Shown in pieces: positions 9,741 to 16,537 of a stretch of DNA of 59,726 nt (the stretch's first letter is position 1; the number at the start of each line of letters is the position of its first letter). This DNA comes from Bacteroidales bacterium UBA5371 (GTDB lineage Bacteria > Bacteroidota > Bacteroidia > Bacteroidales > P3). The notes below the pieces were generated by a model. It did no database searches and had not been told where the DNA came from. It saw only the letters and a list, made by a program, of their open reading frames with translations. The position numbers were made by a program, and so were the translations under genes. The stretch spans positions 96,370 through 156,095 of the forward strand of contig DHPF01000015.1 in NCBI GenBank assembly GCA_002407855.1, written 5' to 3'.

Positions 9741-9910
9741 TCCACCTTACCGCCCCGTCATTGAATTATTTTATCCCCAAACTCCACTCACCCTGCCCCA
9801 AACCCCACTCTCTTACCCCCAAACCCCACCTTTTCAGCCTATTATACCCCCTCACCACCCCGCCACTCCCCCTCACTGCCAAGCTCCTCCACCTTGCCGC
9901 CCCGCCCTTG
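9741..9910. repeat. C-rich 21-bp phased array
   Basis: CCCCAAACYCCAC units start at 9775, 9796 and 9817, and the 21-bp register continues less clearly to about 9900. TCCACCTTACCGCCCCGTC at 9741 recurs as TCCACCTTGCCGCCCCGCC at 9888, exactly 147 bp (7 x 21) apart. The top strand is strongly C-rich and much higher in GC than neighbouring DNA. It follows the stop of the GIN-domain gene. Confidence 0.8.
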
Positions 9911-10246
9911 TAGAAAATTTGGTTTTTATGGAAGGGGCGGGTTTCTTTATGGAAAGAGTAGGGTTTCTTTTAGAAGTGGAAGGGTCTTTTATGGAAATGG
10001 TTGGCTTTTTTATGGAATGGTGAGGGGCTTTAATGGAGTAAAATCAAGTTTTAATTAGGTAAAGTCAATTTTTTATGGAGTAAAATCAAGTTTTAATGGA
10101 GTAAAATCAAATTTTAATGGGGTAAAATTATGGATTAACGGAACCTGATTTAAGTGAAATGGAACTTGAGCGTTTTTTAACGGAACCTGAGCGAATTTTA
10201 ACGGAACCTGAGCGTTTTTTAATGGAACCTGAGCGTTTTTTAACGG
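9911..10246. repeat. Sixteen-unit exact 21-bp array with drifting unit sequence
   Basis: Units start at 9911 and every 21 bp to 10226: 336 bp, 16 units, with no slippage of register. The unit changes along the array. The first are G-rich and end TTTATGG; from 10037 they read AGTAAAATCAAGTTTTAAT; from 10142 they become AACCTGAGCGTTTTTTAACGG-like. The ending ATGG/ACGG is the most conserved part. No reading frame in it looks coding. Confidence 0.92.
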
Positions 10247-10256
10247 AACCTAATTT

Positions 10257-10298
10257 CGCTCAGGTTCCGTTAAATTTTGCTCAGGTTCCATTATAATT
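10257..10298. repeat. Inverted units closing the 21-bp array
   Basis: Two units carrying GCTCAGGTTCC (10258 and 10279) are the reverse complement of the GGAACCTGAGC units before them and are also 21 bp apart. A transcript of 10205-10298 could fold into a long hairpin. Confidence 0.8.
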
Positions 10299-10410
10299 TT
10301 TAGGGATTTTCTTTAATGGCAATTAATTGAGACTTAGCTGTTTAGGTATGGAATTAGGGTATGAGCAAAGGGAAGAAAAGGGTGTTTTTGTGGTAAAAAA
10401 GGGCTTTAAA

Positions 10411-10581
10411 CGGAACATGGAGCGTTTTTTAACGGAACCTGAGCAAATTTAAACTCCACTTAAATGTTTTTTAATGGGACTTGTTTTTTGGGGAAGGGGT
10501 GTTTTTGGGTTTTTTATGGTTGTTTCCTGGGGGGAGGCGGTTGTTTTGCTTTGGGATATGGGTATTGGGTGCGAATATATT
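10411..10581. repeat. Second stretch of the 21-bp array, running up to the pseudouridine synthase gene
   Basis: Units related to ACGGAACCTGAGC resume at about 10414, then drift through ACTCCACTTAAATG and ATGGGACTTG to G-rich forms (GGGGTGTTTTTGGG) at about 21-bp steps until the stop codon of the minus-strand gene at 10582. Nothing else was seen in 10299-10410. The whole 9726-10581 convergent gap is therefore mostly array. Confidence 0.7.
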
Positions 10582-11271
10582 TCAACCCAATATGTGTTCA
10601 AAGAATTGCCAGAGCGGTTCTTCTGGAACTGGTGCAAGAAATGTCATCTTTTGTTTTAGGGTTGGGTGTTCAAGTGTTAGTTCTCTTGCGTGTAGGGAAA
10701 TTGAGCTGACTTTGTTGCTTCTGCCAAACCCGTATTTTAGGTCGCCTTTTATGGGGCAGCCTATGTTGGCTAACTGAACTCGGATTTGATGGTGTCTGCC
10801 TGTTAATAGCTCTATTTCTAAGAGGTTATAAAACTCGCTTTTGGCTAATAAACGATATTTCAATTCGGCGTATGTGCCTTTTTCGGTGTTGTGGGTAATG
10901 TAGGATTTATTTTGTTTTTCGTCTTTTTGAAGGTAATTTCTTAGTGTGTCTTCTTTTTGGGGAGGGGCATTGCGGACTATTGCCCAATATTTTTTTGTAA
11001 AGAGTTTGTCGTGGATTTGTTTGTTGAGCCTTATGAGTGCCTTTTCTGTTTTTGTGAAGACAACAACTCCACTAACTGGACGGTCTAATCTGTGCACTAC
11101 TCCGCAGTAGATATTGCCTGGTTTGTTATATTTTTCTCTGAGATAGTCTTTTATGTAATCAACTAAGCTATTGTCTTTGGTTTTGTCGCCGTGAACAATT
11201 TGGGAGTTCTTCTTGTTGATTACTATGAGATGGTTATCTTCAAAGAGGATTTGTTTTTCAAAGTCGTTCAT
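10582..11271 (-). CDS. RluA-family RNA pseudouridine synthase
   Basis: This 229-residue protein is a cytoplasmic enzyme that isomerises uridine to pseudouridine in rRNA or tRNA. The family signature is clear: VVHRLDRPVSGVVVFTKT at about 58-75, with catalytic Asp63, then YWAIVRN and the LLTGRHHQIRVQLANIGCPIKGDLKYG motif near the C-terminus. It lacks an N-terminal S4 domain, so it is a minimal member and its target base cannot be assigned. It is the last gene of the rsfS-ftsH-LUD-cdsA-psd operon, 3 bp after psd. Its 3' end abuts the large 21-bp array. Confidence 0.92.
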   Translation of the reverse strand: MNDFEKQILFEDNHLIVINKKNSQIVHGDKTKDNSLVDYIKDYLREKYNKPGNIYCGVVHRLDRPVSGVVVFTKTEKALIRLNKQIHDKLFTKKYWAIVRNAPPQKEDTLRNYLQKDEKQNKSYITHNTEKGTYAELKYRLLAKSEFYNLLEIELLTGRHHQIRVQLANIGCPIKGDLKYGFGRSNKVSSISLHARELTLEHPTLKQKMTFLAPVPEEPLWQFFEHILG

Positions 11272-11274
11272 CTT

Positions 11275-11931
11275 TTATAGTGTTGCTAAAACGGATAATC
11301 CTCCTTTAACTTTATCTTCAAGTTCTACATGAACATTTGAGTCTAATGGGATGAAAACATCAACTCTTGAACCAAATTTAATAAAACCCAGCTCTTCTCC
11401 TTGATGTACTTCTTGATCTTGTTTTGCGTAGCAGACTATTCTTCTTGCAAGTGCTCCTGCAATTTGGCGTACAACTATCTTCTTTCCTTTCTGGGTTTCT
11501 ATACAAATTGTTGTCCTTTCGTTAAGGGTGGAAGATTTGGGATGTTTTGCAATCAGATATTTCCCATTATGATAATTTGTATAGATTACTTTACCTGATA
11601 TGGGATAACGATTAACGTGAACATTATTAGGAGACATAAATGTAGAGATTTGAATGCATTCTGCTTTTAGAACTTCGGGTTCGTAAACCTGCTCAACTAC
11701 AACGATTGTCCCGTCAGCTGAACCAATGATTTGGTTTTCATTATGGATTAATTCTCGTTTAGGTATTCTAAAAAACCTAATTACTACTAAGGCTGCTACT
11801 ATTATTAGGCCAACAAGGAAATACCAATACCAGTTCCAATTGTCAATAAAGTAATTCATTAAACTTATTATTACAATAACCAATAAGGTTGTCAGAGCAA
11901 TAATCTTATATCCTTCTTTATGTATATACAT
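11275..11931 (-). CDS. psd: Phosphatidylserine decarboxylase proenzyme (short type)
   Basis: This 218-residue enzyme makes phosphatidylethanolamine from phosphatidylserine at the inner membrane. N-terminal hydrophobic segments (about 9-55) anchor it. The central part has the PSD beta-sheet motifs FMSPNNVHVNRYPISGKV and HPKSSTLNERT. The self-cleavage site is FGSRVDVFIP, with Ser188 expected to become the pyruvoyl group; the GSR form rather than LGST is usual for short PSDs. It lies between cdsA (upstream, 13 bp) and the pseudouridine synthase, so two phospholipid enzymes are co-transcribed. Confidence 0.93.
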   Translation of the reverse strand: MYIHKEGYKIIALTTLLVIVIISLMNYFIDNWNWYWYFLVGLIIVAALVVIRFFRIPKRELIHNENQIIGSADGTIVVVEQVYEPEVLKAECIQISTFMSPNNVHVNRYPISGKVIYTNYHNGKYLIAKHPKSSTLNERTTICIETQKGKKIVVRQIAGALARRIVCYAKQDQEVHQGEELGFIKFGSRVDVFIPLDSNVHVELEDKVKGGLSVLATL

Positions 11932-11944
11932 ATTTTATATAGAA

Positions 11945-12769
11945 TTAACTTAGACGTAAAAATAAATAACTATAAATAAAAGGAATGGTTATAAAGAGAA
12001 TATCAAATCTATCTAATATTCCTCCATGACCGGGTAGTATCTTGCCGCTATCCTTAACTCCTGCTTGTCTTTTAAACATTGATTCTACCAAATCCCCAAA
12101 TGTTCCGATAATACATATAATTGCTCCAAGAATCATCCAATCGAAAAACTCTAATGGGGTATTGGCCAGTTTATATAAGACTATGGAAGCAATCTGAACT
12201 GCAACTACTCCTCCGAAAAAGCCTTCCCAGCTTTTCTTTGGAGATATTCTTTCAAATAATCTTCTTTTCCCAAATTTTATTCCAACTAAATAGGCAAAGG
12301 TATCATTACACCATGCCAGAATAAAAACGCTTAAAAGAAGCATTGGAATGAAGCGATTTGGCAAAAGCAAGGGATTAACAATGAAATTAGTTAATCCCAT
12401 TGGAATAACTATATATATTACTCCTAATATTGTGTAGGCTATATTGGTAAAGGGATTATCTTTCTTGCGAAAGAGTTCCACAATAAATATTGTAAAGCAA
12501 AGAAGTAGGGATATAATAATTGAGTATTTTGTTTCTAATTGGAAGGCTTTTAAAATAAACCAGCTATATGTTGCAAGGGCTAATAGGTAGCCAGGAATAG
12601 TTGAAGGAGATATTTTACTTATCTTTGTGTTATTGTAGAACTCGTATAATGCTATTAAAGCAATTAATCCAAAGAATACAGCAAGAATAATAGGGTCAAA
12701 TACTATGGCAAGAATAACTCCTAATACGTAAACTGCACCTGTAATTGTTCTAATTGTAATATTTTTCAT
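11945..12769 (-). CDS. cdsA: Phosphatidate cytidylyltransferase (CDP-diglyceride synthase)
   Basis: This 274-residue polytopic inner-membrane enzyme activates phosphatidate with CTP to CDP-diacylglycerol, the precursor of all phospholipids. There are about 7-8 hydrophobic helices. The family signature is complete at about 230-256: SMFKRQAGVKDSGK followed by ILPGHGGILDRFD. An upstream SPKKSWEGFFGG motif is also typical. It is 8 bp downstream of the LUD gene and is followed by psd, giving successive steps towards phosphatidylethanolamine in one operon. Confidence 0.96.
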   Translation of the reverse strand: MKNITIRTITGAVYVLGVILAIVFDPIILAVFFGLIALIALYEFYNNTKISKISPSTIPGYLLALATYSWFILKAFQLETKYSIIISLLLCFTIFIVELFRKKDNPFTNIAYTILGVIYIVIPMGLTNFIVNPLLLPNRFIPMLLLSVFILAWCNDTFAYLVGIKFGKRRLFERISPKKSWEGFFGGVVAVQIASIVLYKLANTPLEFFDWMILGAIICIIGTFGDLVESMFKRQAGVKDSGKILPGHGGILDRFDILFITIPFIYSYLFLRLS

Positions 12770-12777
12770 CTTTTTGA

Positions 12778-13374
12778 TTAGTTTGATTGAATTAAATTTT
12801 CCACAGTAAAAAGATATAACTCCTTTATTTCTTCTTTCAAAAGATAGCTTGGATTAATTATTGTAATATTTTGAGGTGTTTCTTCTACCAATTGGTTAAG
12901 GCTTGATTTTATATCTGCGGCTATTTGAGAGGTAAAAGCTATAATTATTAGGATGTTTGGAAGTTGAGTAAGGGTACATTGATTTGATGTAATGGTTATT
13001 GCTCCATTTGGTGCGGAAATAGAATAACAAAAACTAATGCCAACTTCGTTAGTTTCTTCCAATTTATTTGTTTGAAGCCCTTTACTACTGAGAAACTCGT
13101 TAAGTTTGGTTCCAAACGACACTATCTTATCTTCCCATTTGCGATATTTTATTAATGAATTGAGTTTATCAATCAAATCATCTTCATCTTTACAATAAAT
13201 AAACCTTCCTCCAAACTCAGCAATATTATTAGCAAAAGCCATCATAGGGTCATCATCAATAGGATTATAAACATCAAGCTCCATATTCAGATTAGGATAA
13301 GGAATATCTGCCTTATTAAGCAAAGAATTGCGTAAGATTTTTAAAATTTTCTCCTTTTCAGAATTGCCTTTCAT
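12778..13374 (-). CDS. LUD-domain protein (LutC/YkgG-like)
   Basis: This 198-residue protein resembles the lactate-utilisation LUD domain family: an N-terminal helix, then VGISFCYSISAPNGAITITSNQ and RQ-less LPNILIIIAFTSQIAADIKSSLNQLVEE. LutC partners LutA and LutB in lactate oxidation, but no lutA or lutB is nearby here. Instead it sits between ftsH and cdsA (gaps 14 and 8 bp) and is surely co-transcribed with them. Its role in this context is unknown; a link to lactate metabolism should not be assumed. Confidence 0.75.
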   Translation of the reverse strand: MKGNSEKEKILKILRNSLLNKADIPYPNLNMELDVYNPIDDDPMMAFANNIAEFGGRFIYCKDEDDLIDKLNSLIKYRKWEDKIVSFGTKLNEFLSSKGLQTNKLEETNEVGISFCYSISAPNGAITITSNQCTLTQLPNILIIIAFTSQIAADIKSSLNQLVEETPQNITIINPSYLLKEEIKELYLFTVENLIQSN

Positions 13375-13388
13375 TAAATCTTTGTTAC

Positions 13389-15512
13389 TTATTCTTGTAT
13401 TTTAGAGTTGTCTTCGGTAGAGCTAATATTCTTGTCGCTACTTTCATTATTATTATCTTCTGAACTAATCTTTTCAGAATCTTGTTCCTTGTCTTTATCA
13501 AAAGGACGCTTTCCAAAGATTAGTTCTAAGTCTTCTCTAAAAATAACCTCCTTTTCCACAAGCTGCATTGCAAGTTTATCAAGCTTTTCTCTATTCTCTA
13601 TTAATATATCTTTTGCCTTCTGGTAAGCCTGATCAATCATTTTGCGTATCTCTATATCAATCTGCTCTGCTGTCTTTTCAGAGAAAGGCTTAGTAAAGCC
13701 ATATTCTGACTGACCTGATGAATCGTAATAGCTAAGGTTCCCTATCTTATCATTCAATCCATAATAAGCAACCATTGAATAAGCCATCTTAGTAACTCGT
13801 TCAAGGTCGTTCAAAGCTCCGGTTGAAACCTCTCCGAAAACAATGTCTTCGGCAGCTCTTCCTCCCAATAAAGAAATCATTTGATGTAATAATTGAGACT
13901 TTGTGGTAATTTGTCTTTCCTCTGGCAAATACCACGCAGCACCAAGAGCCTGTCCACGAGGAACAATAGTAACCTTAACCAAAGGATGAGCATGCTCTAA
14001 CATCCAACTAACTGACGCATGTCCTGCTTCATGGTATGCAATTGCTTTCTTCTCGTTAGGAGCAATCACTTTATTCTTCTTTTCCAATCCTCCAATTATT
14101 CTATCCACAGCATCAAGAAAGTCTTGCTTACCTATCAATTTCTTATTATGTCTTGCTGCAATAAGAGCCGATTCATTACAAACATTAGCAATATCTGCCC
14201 CTGAAAAGCCAGGGGTTTGCTTTGCAAGGAAATCTGTATCAACCTGCTTCTTATCAAACTTTAAGTTCTTAGTATGTACCTTAAATATTGCTTTTCGTTC
14301 CTCTAAATCGGGCAAATCAACATGAATCTGTCTGTCAAATCGTCCTGCACGAAGTAAAGCCTTATCTAAAACATCTGCACGGTTGGTTGCTGCAAGGATA
14401 ATAACCCCTGCATTTGTTCCAAATCCGTCCATCTCTGTTAGGAGTTGATTGAGCGTATTCTCTCTTTCGTCATTAGAACCGGAAGCAAGATTTTTCCCTC
14501 TTGCTCTTCCAATTGCATCAATCTCATCAATAAATATAATACAAGGAGCCTTTTCCTTTGCTGTTTTAAATAAATCTCTAACCCTTGAAGCACCAACTCC
14601 AACAAACATCTCCACAAAATCAGAACCCGAAAGTGAGAAGAAAGGAACCTTTGCTTCGCCTGCAACAGCTTTTGCTAATAAGGTCTTTCCTGTTCCAGGA
14701 GGCCCCACAAGCAATGCTCCTTTTGGAATTTTCCCTCCAAGGTCTGTATATTTCTTAGGGTTTTTCAGGAAGTCCACAATTTCCATTACTTCAAGTTTAG
14801 CTCCCTCCAAGCCCGCAACATCAGCAAAGGTAATCTTAGTGTCATTATCTTTATCATATAAACGAGCCTTTGATTTCCCTACATTAAATATTCCTCCTCC
14901 CATTCCTCCAGAACCAGAACTTCCCCCTCTCATCATACGGAAGAAAACAATCCAAATAATTATTAAGATAATGAAAGGGAATAATAGAGATAAACTTTCG
15001 CCCCAAAAGTTCTTACGAGTAACAGGAGTTAAATTAATTCTGTGAGAACTTATTATTTCATTCTTGCGAACCATACTCTCAATCCCAATAGTATCCCTTG
15101 CTATCCATTGGTTTTCTACATCCTTCAATTGGTCTCTAAAATAAGTGAAATCCCCAAACTTATAAGTATAAAAAGCATCCTTTGGATAAGACTGAGTGCC
15201 AAAAAAATTAGTCTTAGGCTTTAAGTCATTATATGTAGTATCCGTTTTGATAGCATCTGGCTTAATATAAACCTCAGCATAGTCTTTATTAATAACATTT
15301 ATTTTAGAGTAGTCCTTTTTCAGAAGCACTTGTTCTAATTTACTCCATTGAATTTCTCTATTAATTGATTTATCACTATCTCCCGAAAACCATATAATAC
15401 CAATAACGATTAATAAAGTAGCATAAATCCAATACATATTGAAGTGAAAATTCTTCTTAGAGTTTTTTCCTAATGGTTTTTTGAAATTATTTTTCTTATT
15501 TTTTAAATCCAT
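13389..15512 (-). CDS. ftsH: ATP-dependent zinc metalloprotease FtsH
   Basis: This 707-residue membrane-bound AAA+ protease degrades misfolded membrane proteins and regulatory proteins. The domains run: transmembrane helix about 28-46, periplasmic domain, second helix about 176-196, then the AAA module with Walker A GPPGTGKT (270-277), Walker B CIIFIDEIDA, and the second region of homology NRADVLDKALLRAGRFDRQ. The protease zinc motif is HEAGH (494-498). The C-terminal tail (about 670-707) is Ser/Asp/Glu-rich and low complexity. It lies 21 bp downstream of rsfS in a six-gene operon. Confidence 0.98.
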   Translation of the reverse strand: MDLKNKKNNFKKPLGKNSKKNFHFNMYWIYATLLIVIGIIWFSGDSDKSINREIQWSKLEQVLLKKDYSKINVINKDYAEVYIKPDAIKTDTTYNDLKPKTNFFGTQSYPKDAFYTYKFGDFTYFRDQLKDVENQWIARDTIGIESMVRKNEIISSHRINLTPVTRKNFWGESLSLLFPFIILIIIWIVFFRMMRGGSSGSGGMGGGIFNVGKSKARLYDKDNDTKITFADVAGLEGAKLEVMEIVDFLKNPKKYTDLGGKIPKGALLVGPPGTGKTLLAKAVAGEAKVPFFSLSGSDFVEMFVGVGASRVRDLFKTAKEKAPCIIFIDEIDAIGRARGKNLASGSNDERENTLNQLLTEMDGFGTNAGVIILAATNRADVLDKALLRAGRFDRQIHVDLPDLEERKAIFKVHTKNLKFDKKQVDTDFLAKQTPGFSGADIANVCNESALIAARHNKKLIGKQDFLDAVDRIIGGLEKKNKVIAPNEKKAIAYHEAGHASVSWMLEHAHPLVKVTIVPRGQALGAAWYLPEERQITTKSQLLHQMISLLGGRAAEDIVFGEVSTGALNDLERVTKMAYSMVAYYGLNDKIGNLSYYDSSGQSEYGFTKPFSEKTAEQIDIEIRKMIDQAYQKAKDILIENREKLDKLAMQLVEKEVIFREDLELIFGKRPFDKDKEQDSEKISSEDNNNESSDKNISSTEDNSKIQE

Positions 15513-15533
15513 AATAATCTTAATGTAAAAATG

Positions 15534-15914
15534 CTATTCAATATTGTCTAAATGAGATTGCGGAGCATCTTTCCACATCTGTTCAATCCTATAAAAATCT
15601 CGTGCTTCTTCAAGCATAATATGAACTATCACATCAAAATAGTCCAACAAAACCCATTGACAATTTTGTAGTCCCTCAATTCTTTTAGGATCTATTCCGG
15701 TTGAGGTTTTGATTTCTCTGTCCACAGCTTCTGAAATCACATCAACATGTGAAGGTGAGTTTCCTGTGCAAATAACATAGTAATCAAACAAAGAGCCTTC
15801 AATCTCTCTCAAATCAATTATAGTTATATTTTTCCCCTTTTTATCCTGTATGCCTTTAATAGCTAATTGTGATAATAATAAAGAGGAGTTGTTCTCAGTT
15901 TTTTTTCTTGCCAT
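15534..15914 (-). CDS. rsfS: Ribosomal silencing factor RsfS
   Basis: This 126-residue protein is of the RsfS/Iojap family. It binds L14 on the large ribosomal subunit and blocks subunit joining during starvation or assembly. Diagnostic sequence includes YYVICTGNSPSHVDVISEAVDREIK and WVLLDYFDVIVHIMLEEARDFYRIEQMW. It is the first gene of the operon rsfS-ftsH-LUD-cdsA-psd-pseudouridine synthase. A -7 element lies about 24 bp upstream of the start. Confidence 0.96.
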   Translation of the reverse strand: MARKKTENNSSLLLSQLAIKGIQDKKGKNITIIDLREIEGSLFDYYVICTGNSPSHVDVISEAVDREIKTSTGIDPKRIEGLQNCQWVLLDYFDVIVHIMLEEARDFYRIEQMWKDAPQSHLDNIE

Positions 15915-15937
15915 TTATATATTTAATATTTAACCTG

Positions 15938-15968
15938 CAAAGATACATTAATTTAATTTTAAACCAAC
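15938..15968 (-). promoter_or_regulatory. Promoter of the rsfS-ftsH operon
   Basis: On the minus strand TATCTTTG (15938-15945) matches TAnnTTTG. GTTG at 15965-15968 lies 19 bp upstream in the -33 position. The leader would be about 20 nt. Confidence 0.65.
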
Positions 15969-16090
15969 AGAGTTAGATATAAAAAGTGTAAGAACCAAAA
16001 AGATTTCACTTTTAAATTAAAGAATTAAATCTCTATTCAAAAACATCAAGTTTTTTTCTATGTGTGTAAAACTACAATAAAATAAGATTT

Positions 16091-16376
16091 GATTTAAAGA
16101 AATTATTATTTGATTCTAATTCACTGAATCTTGATTCTAATTCACTGAATCTTGATTCTAATTTACTGAAACTTGATTCTAATTTACTGGAATTTGATTC
16201 TATAAAATTAAACGGGACTTAATTAAATTTATCTCAGAGAAAAAAATAATTATCTCAGAGAAAAATAAAATTATATAGGAGATAATTTCAAATAAGTCCC
16301 TATTAAGAGTTCTGTTTTTTTATTAATTCTTAAAGTCCTTAAAGTCTTTAAGGTCATTAAGGACTCTAAGTTCTTT
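16091..16376. repeat. 21-bp phased degenerate arrays in the rsfS / cargo-protein divergent gap
   Basis: The first block has units at 16091, 16112, 16133, 16154, 16175 and 16196, each starting GATT. The 16112 and 16133 units are identical (GATTCTAATTCACTGAATCT plus T). After a 13-bp break, a second block has units at 16230, 16251 and 16272 (TATCTCAGAG form). At about 16330-16370 the words TTAAAGTCC, TTAAAGTCT, TTAAGGTC and TTAAGGACT form a further short repeat. The rest of 15915-16537 holds the two promoters and AT-rich sequence. Confidence 0.88.
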
Positions 16377-16409
16377 TTAAATAAGTAAATTTTTATTGAA
16401 TTTCTTTTG

Positions 16410-16417
16410 TATCTTTG
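16410..16417 (+). promoter_or_regulatory. Bacteroidota -7 element (TATCTTTG) of the cargo-protein gene
   Basis: TATCTTTG matches TAnnTTTG and lies 120 bp before the ATG at 16538, implying a leader of about 115 nt. No clean -33 element was seen at the expected distance. Confidence 0.5.
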
Positions 16418-16537
16418 CTCAAAAGATTAATTAATTAAATTATTTTCTCTTTATCCACTTACTTTTTGCTAAAAATGGTTGTTATATAGATAAAATAAGA
16501 GAAATTATTTCAGTTAATAATCAAAACAAAATAAATT

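Noticed and set aside
9741..10581. CRISPR array
   Set aside because: The period is 21 bp with no alternation of constant repeat and unique spacer, and the unit itself drifts. This does not fit any CRISPR repeat-spacer layout.
10449..10777. Several overlapping short open frames on both strands before the pseudouridine synthase
   Set aside because: They lie in the G-rich end of the 21-bp array and over the 3' end of the minus-strand gene. Composition is extreme and there are no domains.
14449..15045. 198-codon plus-strand frame
   Set aside because: It is antisense to ftsH, whose AAA motifs are intact on the minus strand.
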